Origin: Pinibacter soli
GTDB lineage: Bacteria; Bacteroidota; Bacteroidia; Chitinophagales; Chitinophagaceae
Reading direction: 5' to 3'
DNA length: 64,000 bases
NCBI RefSeq assembly: GCF_029961145.1
Contig: NZ_JASBRG010000001.1
Span: forward strand, 434,001 to 498,000
In this document: positions 18,201 through 24,831 of the stretch, in pieces
Position numbering within the stretch: the first letter of the stretch is position 1
Layout: every line of letters begins with the position of its first letter
Made by a program: the position numbers and the translations under genes
The notes under the pieces: generated by a model
Told to the model about the DNA's origin: nothing
Seen by the model: only the letters and a program-made list of their open reading frames with translations
Databases searched by the model: none

Positions 18201-19137
18201 ACATCAAAGCAAACAATGCTCCAAACGCAACTGGCAACATCATTAAAAACGGTGCCCGCTTCTTTTTGAAATACCATGCAATAAACACTACCAGGAATAC
18301 AACAGTGATTCCTTGTGTAAATAAGTTGTCTTTGCGTATCTGCTGCGCATTGCCCACAGACACCGCCGTTGCTCCAAAACAGGAAGAACTGACAGTTTTA
18401 AATTCAGCAGAAAGTGAATCAGATATTTTATCCAAACCCTTCAACAATATGGCATTCTTTCCTGTGTTGCTCGGAGGGTTTGAGGGTGTGATAAAAAACA
18501 ACAAGTGCTTTTTATCCTTTGTCATTATGTAGCTGTCATACAGTTCAAAAGTATCGTCGTATTGTAGTTGCTGTAATTTTTTTAAACCCAAAAATGAAAT
18601 ACCTGAAGGATCAGCGGCAATCACCTTTTTTAGTGCAAACCCGGCAGGCGAGCTTAGCGTCTTTATGTTTTGTTCAAGATTCTTTTTTACTGCATCCTTC
18701 GTGATCAGCGTGTCAAGCGATTCGTAGTCTTTGTCGGTAAGATAAACCGGTAAGTGATTCAGAATGTTGTCAAACATCTGCATCACCAGTTCATCATTTA
18801 CTTTGTCATCTATCTTTTTTACATAAGGTTGAAGATCTGCATTTACCTTTTCTATGAAACGTTCCGTATAGGCAACGAGACTGTCAGGCTGTGGTTCTTT
18901 GGTGGTATCAGCGAGTGAAACAGTTATCACCAGCCTATCCATGAAACGGGAGTTTTGAAAAACTTCGTTGAGTTTTTGGGTTTTCGCGTCTTTAGGTAAA
19001 ATCGCGGTAATGTCTTCTTCAAATTTTACTTTGAAAGCAAACCATGCCATAAAACCAAAGCACACGATCAACAATGCAAACAGCACAGCTCTGCGTTTTT
19101 CAAAAAATTTGTATATGGCTAAGAAAAAAGTCTCCAT
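15268..19137 (-). CDS. Fusion protein: MMPL/RND-type exporter, PlsC-like acyltransferase, SAM methyltransferase
   Basis: 1289 residues with three parts. About 1-800 is an MMPL/RND-type transporter: one N-terminal helix, a large periplasmic loop, a block of helices with GTGSVVLGVAINYSMHVF, a second loop and a second block with FGLGDDYSIFIMDGL. About 860-1040 is a lysophosphatidate acyltransferase-like domain with VNHQSSLD (about 902-908) and FPEGTRS (about 971). About 1095-1289 is a class I methyltransferase with VLDAGCGYGF (about 1112). In aryl-polyene and flexirubin loci these activities occur, usually as separate genes; here one chain would modify and export one lipid. The last residues are encoded by repeat DNA. 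Confidence 0.85.
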   Translation of the reverse strand: METFFLAIYKFFEKRRAVLFALLIVCFGFMAWFAFKVKFEEDITAILPKDAKTQKLNEVFQNSRFMDRLVITVSLADTTKEPQPDSLVAYTERFIEKVNADLQPYVKKIDDKVNDELVMQMFDNILNHLPVYLTDKDYESLDTLITKDAVKKNLEQNIKTLSSPAGFALKKVIAADPSGISFLGLKKLQQLQYDDTFELYDSYIMTKDKKHLLFFITPSNPPSNTGKNAILLKGLDKISDSLSAEFKTVSSSCFGATAVSVGNAQQIRKDNLFTQGITVVFLVVFIAWYFKKKRAPFLMMLPVAFGALFALMCFYFLRGHISVIALGTGSVVLGVAINYSMHVFNHYRHADNIREVIKDLALPMTVGSVTTIGDFFILQFVKSDLLKDLGLFAAFSLIGAALCSLIFLPHLIASRKEDNAHHHEAPTWLDKIASRNVRFSRKFILLIAILTAGFLYTSRYVKFETDMSHMNYMQEKLQKAEAQLNAINAHALQSVYVVSTGKNLDEALSKNEEAVKELDNLKHEGVISRYAGVSSVIISDALQKQRIAKWNAFWTQGKKQQLLATLQQEGASLGYKATAFDNFNNNLLNKSFVPANEKDLDEVRKNFLSDYVIELPEKTMVVNLVKTDNEHKKAIYNSFDNKNGITAIDKQYLTSKLVENVRLDFNSIAWMSSILVFSMLLITYGRIELALITFIPMVITWIWILGIMGLFGIHFNIINIIISTLIFGLGDDYSIFIMDGLLQEYKTGKKVLASYKSSIFLSAITTIVGLGVLIFAKHPALRSIALIAIIGILCVVVISQILIPYLFNLLIRNRTSRGLFPWTASGIFKTGFAFLYFMFGCLLLTIIGVVLMKWNLFGKNRSKIMYHHVIRRFSWSIMYIMGNVKKKIINPLKEDFSKPAVVIVNHQSSLDILPMMMLSPRIILATNKRVYHSKFFGAAIRMAGYHPISEGAEVSVEQLEETIKKGYSIVIFPEGTRSVDGNLKRFHKGAFFLADKLQLDILPILMHGTGYTLSRNDIFLKDGTVTLQYLPRITPQDKSWGDNYAARAKKISSYFKKEYQDLRQQTETPAYFRKQLINNYIYKGPVLEWYMRIKTRMENNYELFNNLVPKSGKVLDAGCGYGFMSYVLHFTGKDRVITGIDYDEEKIETANHCFSKNENINFVYTDVLKFEFENYDAIILSDILHYLLPDEQKMIIERCIHHLNENGVIIIRDGNKDLEERHKGTKLTELFSTKLIGFNKTSGNGLSFLSGKTIHAIAEAKGMSCEELDNTKLTSNVVFVMRRKLIINN

Positions 19138-19203
19138 AGATGTATGTTAGAATCGAAAGTCAAATTGAGTTTGAGGTGTAGTTTGCAATAGTGGACAAAA
19201 ACC

Positions 19204-19295
19204 GCTTGTCATCCCGAGGAACGAGGGATCTGCGCCTTGCACGGGCACTTTGTTTGAGCGGTCTCTCAGATCCCTCGTTCCTCGGGATGACAAGC
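19204..19295. repeat. Perfect 29-bp inverted repeat with a GTCATCCCGAGG core
   Basis: Arm 1 is 19204-19232 and begins GCTTGTCATCCCGAGG. Arm 2 is 19267-19295, its exact complement over 29 bases, with a 34-nt loop. Sequences with the core GTCATCCCGAG followed by GAGGGATC recur in many bacterial genomes. It lies in the 179-bp gap between the GT2-DUF2062 gene and the MMPL fusion gene. Confidence 0.9.
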
Positions 19296-19316
19296 AATAT
19301 TCGTTTGTTTGTTTTT

Positions 19317-20567
19317 TTAAGCATTCTGTTTTGGCGCTTTCAATGTTTTAATTTTCAATAAAGCATAAGACAGCACTCCAAAAAACACTCCTGCAACTAC
19401 TGCCAGCGTTATACTTCCAACAATATATTGCTTCAGGCTTTGTTGAATTGTGAGCAATGAAATGCTTTTTGTAAATGAAATATCGATTGCATTTTTCCCC
19501 ATCCACAATGCGCCGGTTTTTATACTTGTAAAAATGATCAACGGAATCATTGGCGGAATGCTGATGTTCGCCGCAACAATTACCAGCGGTTTATTCAACT
19601 TAAAAAGTATCGCAAGAAAAACAGCCACAGCCAGTTGAAAGCCCCAAATGGGAACAATGCCCATGAATACACCAAAAGCTATTGACATTGCTTTCACTTC
19701 ATCACTTTCTCCGGGCACTAAAAAGTAATCGTTCCAAACCTGTTTTCTTTTTTGCGAATCAAATATCCCTTTCACAAAATCACGGGGCTTGATGTAAAGG
19801 AACGTGATCAGTACAAGAACGGTATTCAAAACACTTATGCGAAAGAAATCCTTAAAGGGCCTGAAGTGGGAAACGCGTTCTTCCTTGGGCGCGTAATACA
19901 CGGAAACGGGCACCCAGTCTATCTTTACTCCTTTCCATGCCGCACGAACCAACACTTCGATTTCAAATTCATACTTACGGGTGAAGAAATGCATTTTACC
20001 TAAAGGCTTCAATGGGTACAAGCGGTACCCCGATTGCGTATCTGGTCCTTTAATGCCCGTTTCCACCCGAAACCAAAAGCTCGAGAACCGATTGCCAAAG
20101 CTGCTTTTGCCGGGCACGCTTGCCTGGTCCATGTTGCGTGCACCAATCAAAAGCGCATCTGGTTCGGATTCTGTTCTTTCCAGAAACACAGGAAGATCCT
20201 TTGCAAAATGTTGCCCATCGGAATCAATTGTGATTGCATATCTGTAGCCGCTTTCTGCTGCGTATTTCAAGCCTTGACGCAAAGCCCAGCCCTTGCCCTT
20301 GTTTGGCGAGTAGCTGATGACCTTTAACTGAGAAAATGATTGAAGTATTTTTTTTGTATCGTCTGTAGAACCATCGTCTACCACAATTACGTGATCGGTA
20401 TATTCGAGCACATCGGTAATGACCTGCTCTAAAGTGTGGGCATTATTGTAGGTAGGAATCAGAACACATGCACCGAGAATATCTGCCTGTTTTTTAAACA
20501 ATGCTTTAGCTGTAATCGGGTTAGGGTTTTGATGCTGTAACAGGCTTTCCATCTCGTTTCTCTTCAC
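19317..20567 (-). CDS. Family 2 glycosyltransferase fused to DUF2062
   Basis: Residues about 30-235 are a GT2 domain of the polyprenyl-phosphate mannosyltransferase or WcaA type: VLIPTYNNAHTLEQVI, VVDDGSTDDT, AITIDSDGQH (metal site) and GYRLYPL. Residues about 265-410 are DUF2062, a membrane domain with KAMSIAFGVFMGIVPIWGFQ. This fusion is, to my knowledge, found in Bacteroidota pigment and lipid loci. It would glycosylate a lipid at the membrane. 416 residues; the start is the first Met of two close ones. Cotranscription with the downstream MMPL fusion gene is possible, but a perfect palindrome lies between them. Confidence 0.83.
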   Translation of the reverse strand: MKRNEMESLLQHQNPNPITAKALFKKQADILGACVLIPTYNNAHTLEQVITDVLEYTDHVIVVDDGSTDDTKKILQSFSQLKVISYSPNKGKGWALRQGLKYAAESGYRYAITIDSDGQHFAKDLPVFLERTESEPDALLIGARNMDQASVPGKSSFGNRFSSFWFRVETGIKGPDTQSGYRLYPLKPLGKMHFFTRKYEFEIEVLVRAAWKGVKIDWVPVSVYYAPKEERVSHFRPFKDFFRISVLNTVLVLITFLYIKPRDFVKGIFDSQKRKQVWNDYFLVPGESDEVKAMSIAFGVFMGIVPIWGFQLAVAVFLAILFKLNKPLVIVAANISIPPMIPLIIFTSIKTGALWMGKNAIDISFTKSISLLTIQQSLKQYIVGSITLAVVAGVFFGVLSYALLKIKTLKAPKQNA

Positions 20568-20674
20568 AACAATTTAAATGTTTGCGTAACCGCAAATGTA
20601 AGCGAAAGGGTTGATAGTCCGTCATTTCCACGCCGCAGTTCATGAACGATTTTATGCACTTCAGGCAATGTTTT

Positions 20675-21481
20675 TCAGGCTGTTACCTCAATCGATTCGT
20701 GGGAAACAGGAGAAATTATTGTTTGCACCGTTTTTCTGCCTTTTACCTCAGCAAATTGTTCATCATAATCTTTGCGCAGCGTGCCCATTATTCTGTCCCA
20801 GAAAAGAAAATACAAGCCGTAATTACCTTTAAAATGTTGATGATGCTGATTATGGCTCACAGACGTATTTATCCATTTGCCAACGCGGCTCTTGCTAAAA
20901 CTTTTTGGATACAATTCAAACCCTAGATGCCCATACACGTTGTAAATGATGGACATAAAAAAGAACAGGAAAAAATGCAGCCTGTGCATGGGAAGTGTAA
21001 ACAAAAAAATAGGGAAAATGCCCGCTTCCACGACAGCTTCCAACGGATGGAATGCATATGCCGCCCACGGTGAGGGGTTGGTGGAACGGTGATGTACAAG
21101 GTGAAATAATTTGAACACCTTCTTGTGATGCATGGCCCTGTGCATCCAATAAAAATAGGTGTCATGCATTATGAACATCACTGGAAAAATGGCGAAGAAA
21201 TAGAACCAGCCACGATCTTCGATGTTTTTGTAAAGTGTTGTGTGCGGTGTTATCGGGCTTTTTAGCAATAGCACGCTAACGCCTCCAAAAATACAGATGG
21301 TGATGGCAGAAAATAGAACCTCTCTCCAGTAATCATTGTTTTTGGGAAATTTCAGCTGGATCTTTTTGTAGCTGACTCTTCTTCGAAAAAGCAGATAAAA
21401 AATAATAAAGCCGATCCCTGCTACCTCAAAATAGCGAAACCCAATGCGGTAAAGGTGAATGAAATAGTCTGTCCAATGCAT
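20675..21481 (-). CDS. Fatty acid hydroxylase / sterol desaturase superfamily protein
   Basis: Membrane di-iron oxygenase that hydroxylates or desaturates lipid acyl chains. Three histidine clusters are visible: HDTYFYWMHRAMHH, FHLVHHRS and SVSHNQHHQH. Several hydrophobic helices surround them. I start it at the ATG ending at 21481 (MHWTDYFIHLYRIGF), giving 268 residues; the longer frame to 21610 runs into a palindrome and its extra 43 residues look like noise. It is the first gene of the minus-strand lipid locus, 107 bp before the GT2-DUF2062 gene, and could tailor the same product. Confidence 0.85.
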   Translation of the reverse strand: MHWTDYFIHLYRIGFRYFEVAGIGFIIFYLLFRRRVSYKKIQLKFPKNNDYWREVLFSAITICIFGGVSVLLLKSPITPHTTLYKNIEDRGWFYFFAIFPVMFIMHDTYFYWMHRAMHHKKVFKLFHLVHHRSTNPSPWAAYAFHPLEAVVEAGIFPIFLFTLPMHRLHFFLFFFMSIIYNVYGHLGFELYPKSFSKSRVGKWINTSVSHNQHHQHFKGNYGLYFLFWDRIMGTLRKDYDEQFAEVKGRKTVQTIISPVSHESIEVTA

Positions 21482-21507
21482 ATAATTGGATTTGTGTATA
21501 AAATTAG

Positions 21508-21668
21508 AGAAAGAACGCAGATTTTCATGATTGTCATGATTTGTTATGATTTGAAATTTGAGACTTAAAACTGGATATTGATTTTGGCGCCAGGCAATCT
21601 CATATCTCAAATTTCAAATCAAAAAATCTTGAAAAACCATGAAAATCATAAAAATCTGCGGCCTCTCT
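21508..21668. repeat. Word-built inverted repeat, TCATGATTTGTTATGATTT family
   Basis: The left arm (21508-21562) runs from AACGCAGATTTTCATGATTG through TTGAAATTTGAG. The right arm (21604-21668) runs from CTCAAATTTCAAATC through CATGAAAATC to ATCTGCGG. It lies between two divergent genes, unlike most elements here. A shortened copy is at 44459-44492 and an eroded relative near 57178-57262. Confidence 0.75.
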
Positions 21669-21742
21669 TCCCACTCTCTTCCCGATTTCGTAACAATCAG
21701 TAACTTTTTCACCTGTAAATTTGCAGGCTTATAGGAATAGCA

Positions 21743-23860
21743 TTGCAAAAGAGAAACGTTAATATAGCCCTGGTTGGTAATCCGAATAGTGGGAAAACCT
21801 CACTTTTCAATACGTTGACGGGGCTGAATCAAAAGGTTGGCAACTTTCCGGGTGTTACGGTCGATAAAAAATCCGGCAACTGTGAAATTGCCCCGGGCAC
21901 GGTAGCGAATATCATCGACTTGCCCGGCACCTATAGTCTTTACCCCAAAAGAGCTGATGAATGGGTTACGTATAAAGTACTTCTCGAGCAGGATGACGAA
22001 GTTAAGCCAGACATGCTGATCCTTCTTGCGGACGCCAGCAATCTTAAAAGAAATCTCCTTTTTGTTTCACAAATCATTGACCTTAAGTTTCCTGTGGTAG
22101 TAGCATTGAGTATGCTCGACCTTGCACAAAAAAAAGGTATCAGCATTGATGTAGAAGGACTTGAGAGAGAATTGGGCGTTCCCGTTATTCCCGTGAACCC
22201 GCGCAAAAACAAAGGAATTCCGCAACTTAAAAAAGCGTTATTTCAAACTGCACAGCAATTATACAAAGCACCGGCACGGGACTTTATTCCCAATAGAGAA
22301 TTGGCGGAAGATGCAATCGAAAATATTCAGATCCATTTTCCATCACTGAGTGATTATCAGTCTATTCACTACCTGATCAATCACGAAAATTTTGCACTTG
22401 ACAATGACAAGCAAGAACTTGTAGAGAGCATTGAGGCGAAGCATAAATTCAATCCAACCAAAACGCAGGCGGATGAAATTATGAAACGTTATCACCGCAT
22501 TAAACAAATAATGGCGGTAAATGTCTCTGAGCCCGATCCTCTGCAAAAAACACTGTTTACCGAAAAGCTGGACAAGATTTTACTACACAGACGATGGGGT
22601 TATCTGATCTTATTGAGTGTGTTGTTTCTATTGTTCCAAAGTGTTTTCTGGCTGGCTCAGTTTCCGATGGATGCAATTGAGTGGAGCTTTGGCGAATTGG
22701 GAGGCTGGCTTAGCAAAATACTTCCGGAAGCGTGGTGGAGCAATCTTTTCATTAACGGAATTGTGGCTGGACTGAGTGGTATTTTGGTTTTCGTTCCACA
22801 GATCATGATCCTGTTTGGTTTGATTACCATTTTGGAAGATACCGGCTACATGGCCCGCATCAGCTTCCTAACAGATAAGCTCATGCGAAAAGTTGGATTG
22901 AACGGGAAAAGTGTGATGCCGATGATCAGTGGTTTTGCGTGTGCCGTTCCTGCCATCATGAGCGCAAGGAACATCGAAAATAAAAAAGAACGCTTGCTTA
23001 CCATTCTTATCACCCCGCTGATGAGCTGTAGTGCAAGGCTTCCGGTGTTCACGATCTTGATCGCGTTGGTTATTCCTGCAAAAAAAATCTGGGGCATTAT
23101 AAGTGTGCAGGGTTTGGTAATGATGGGGCTTTATTTGCTCGGTGTTGTAATGGCGCTCATTGTTAGTTATGTTGCCAAATGGTTCATCAAAATACAGGAG
23201 AAAAGTTTCTTCATACTTGAGCTGCCTGTTTACCGTGCGCCACGTTGGAAGAACGTGATCGTTACGATGGTAAACAAGGCTAAAATATTCGTGACAGATG
23301 CCGGTAAAGTGATCATGGTGATCAGCCTTATTCTTTGGGCGCTGAGCTCTTACGGCCCTACGCAACGTATGCACAACGTGGAGCAGAAGTATGCTGAGAT
23401 GAAGCAGGCAAATCCTTCTGACGCTCCCATACTTGAAAAACAAAGGAAGACTGCTTTATTGGAGAATTCTTATGCAGGTATCTTGGGAAAAAAATTAGAA
23501 CCCGTTATCACTCCGCTGGGATATGACTGGAAAATCGGTATTGCATTGATCACATCATTTGCCGCACGTGAAGTTTTTGTTGGTACAATGGCAACCTTAT
23601 ACAGTGTAGGCGATGACGACGATGGCTTATTGCTTCGCCAAAAAATGGCAGCTGCACGAAAAGCTGATGGCTCGCCGGTGTATACAGTTGCGGCGGGCGT
23701 GTCACTAATGATCTTCTATTTACTGGCCATGCAATGTATGAGTACACTTGCCGTAGTGAAAAGAGAAACAAGAAGCTGGAAATGGCCCGTGATACAACTG
23801 GTTTACATGACGGGACTCGCATATGTGGTTAGCTGGTTGGCGTACGAGCTACTGAAATAG
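21743..23860 (+). CDS. feoB: Ferrous iron transport protein B
   Basis: GTP-regulated inner membrane Fe(II) importer. The cytosolic G domain shows GNPNSGKT (residues 12-19), PGVTVDKK, IDLPGTYSL and SMLD in the usual NxxD place. The membrane part carries two gate regions, including GFACAVPAIMSARN and SCSARLPVF. 705 residues, near the usual 700-770. An in-frame stop at 21716-21718 leaves TTG 21743 as the only normal start codon before the G domain. The candidate -7 box TAAATTTG (21716-21723) predicts a leader of about 13 nt. No feoA is adjacent on either side. Confidence 0.95.
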   Translation: MQKRNVNIALVGNPNSGKTSLFNTLTGLNQKVGNFPGVTVDKKSGNCEIAPGTVANIIDLPGTYSLYPKRADEWVTYKVLLEQDDEVKPDMLILLADASNLKRNLLFVSQIIDLKFPVVVALSMLDLAQKKGISIDVEGLERELGVPVIPVNPRKNKGIPQLKKALFQTAQQLYKAPARDFIPNRELAEDAIENIQIHFPSLSDYQSIHYLINHENFALDNDKQELVESIEAKHKFNPTKTQADEIMKRYHRIKQIMAVNVSEPDPLQKTLFTEKLDKILLHRRWGYLILLSVLFLLFQSVFWLAQFPMDAIEWSFGELGGWLSKILPEAWWSNLFINGIVAGLSGILVFVPQIMILFGLITILEDTGYMARISFLTDKLMRKVGLNGKSVMPMISGFACAVPAIMSARNIENKKERLLTILITPLMSCSARLPVFTILIALVIPAKKIWGIISVQGLVMMGLYLLGVVMALIVSYVAKWFIKIQEKSFFILELPVYRAPRWKNVIVTMVNKAKIFVTDAGKVIMVISLILWALSSYGPTQRMHNVEQKYAEMKQANPSDAPILEKQRKTALLENSYAGILGKKLEPVITPLGYDWKIGIALITSFAAREVFVGTMATLYSVGDDDDGLLLRQKMAAARKADGSPVYTVAAGVSLMIFYLLAMQCMSTLAVVKRETRSWKWPVIQLVYMTGLAYVVSWLAYELLK

Positions 23861-23863
23861 AGA

Positions 23864-24044
23864 GCACGCAGATGACGCAGATTTAGCAGATTTACACTGA
23901 TTTTTTTAAATAATAGATACTAGCCTACTGAAGTAAAAGGTTGAACTGATCGTTCAACCTTTTTACTTTTATGCATTAATTAACGGTCAAGTAAATTAGG
24001 AAAATATCAGTGTAAATCAGTCTAATCAGAATCATCTGTGTGCC
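23864..24044. repeat. Nested inverted repeat, ATCTGCGTGCC family, copy 3
   Basis: The left arm (23864-23907) begins GCACGCAGATGACGCAG and continues with TTTAGCAGATTTACACTGA. The right arm (24007-24044) contains TCAGTGTAAATCAGTCTAAT and ends ATCTGTGTGCC. An intrinsic terminator hairpin sits in the loop. It lies between the convergent feoB and mnmD genes. Confidence 0.85.
23931..23968 (+). terminator. Bidirectional intrinsic terminator after feoB
   Basis: The stem AAGTAAAAGGTTGAAC (23931-23946) pairs with GTTCAACCTTTTTACTT (23952-23968), with a 5-nt loop and one bulge. The A-rich 5' side and T-rich 3' side let it work in both directions, as fits its place between convergent feoB and mnmD. Confidence 0.75.
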
Positions 24045-24045
24045 A

Positions 24046-24726
24046 TCATTTCATGGCTCTCAGCATTTCTCTTTTATAAGGAGAACCTGGGATTTTAGAA
24101 ACGGTAAAACCTGCTGCCATCAATGCTCTTCGCACATCGCCCTTCGAACAATAAGTAACCAGCACACCCTTCTCATTCAAAGCATCAAATAATTTTTTGA
24201 AGACATCCTCCGTCCACAATTCAGGTTGTGCATTGGGAGCAAACGCATCGTAATAAACTAGGTCGTATTTTTCTTTTGGCTGTAGTTCTAATAACGATGC
24301 TTGTATTTTATTTAAAGTGAAAAAAGGAGAAAGCTGTACTTCCTCATTCCATGCGGAGGTATGCATGGTTGTAAAAAGTGCTGCAAGATCAGGGCGCTGC
24401 AATGCGTCACAATAATTCAATGAAGCAACAATTTCCGTTTCCAAAGGAAACTGTTCTATTGACGAATAATGAATGTTGAGATTATTCTTTGCAGCTTCAA
24501 TACAAGTTAACAAGGCATTCAACCCCGTACCAAATCCCATTTCAAAAATGCGGACACGGTTCGAGCCATGCTGTTCCAACCAATGGTTCAATCCGGCGTC
24601 AATAAACACATGCAAAGATTCATTGATCGCTCCATGCCTTGAATGATAAGTAATATCAAGTGAAGGAATAGCGACTGTGTGTGAGCCGTCTGTTGTGAGT
24701 TGGATTGTTCTTTGAGGAGAGAGCAT
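24046..24726 (-). CDS. mnmD: tRNA mnm5s2U34 biosynthesis methyltransferase MnmD
   Basis: S-adenosylmethionine-dependent methyltransferase for the last step of 5-methylaminomethyl-2-thiouridine at the tRNA wobble position. It corresponds to the methyltransferase half of bifunctional MnmC; the FAD oxidase half is absent, as in MnmD of other lineages. RIFEMGFGTGLNALLTC is the cofactor loop, and YYDAFAPNAQPELWTEDVF is the diagnostic family signature. 226 residues, complete. Palindromes flank it on both sides and there is no operon partner. Confidence 0.88.
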   Translation of the reverse strand: MLSPQRTIQLTTDGSHTVAIPSLDITYHSRHGAINESLHVFIDAGLNHWLEQHGSNRVRIFEMGFGTGLNALLTCIEAAKNNLNIHYSSIEQFPLETEIVASLNYCDALQRPDLAALFTTMHTSAWNEEVQLSPFFTLNKIQASLLELQPKEKYDLVYYDAFAPNAQPELWTEDVFKKLFDALNEKGVLVTYCSKGDVRRALMAAGFTVSKIPGSPYKREMLRAMK

Positions 24727-24727
24727 A

Positions 24728-24830
24728 AACTGAATAACTGAATGACTGAATAAACTGAGTGACTGATAGTTGAAGTGTAAAATTGAATTTAAACATTCAG
24801 TTTATTCAGTCATTCAGTTATTCAGTTATT
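24728..24830. repeat. Word-built inverted repeat, TTCAGTTATTCAG family, copy 1
   Basis: The left arm (24728-24769) is tandem AACTGAATAACTGAATGACTG. The right arm (24793-24830) is ATTCAGTTTATTCAGTCATT and onward. It fills the gap between the SNF2 gene and mnmD. Members or fragments recur at 33846-33927, 56621-56655, 58803-58911 and 59166-59190. Confidence 0.8.
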
Positions 24831-24831
24831 A

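Noticed and set aside
10045-21481. Calling the lipid locus a flexirubin cluster outright
   Set aside because: No ketosynthase, carrier protein or DarA/DarB is in the window; only the accessory genes resemble it.
22868-23443. 191-codon frame antisense to feoB
   Set aside because: Shadow of the feoB membrane domain; His/Arg-rich, no known motif.
24728-24830. CRISPR-like array of short repeats
   Set aside because: Words are contiguous, vary between copies, have no spacers, and form inverted arms; no cas genes are present.
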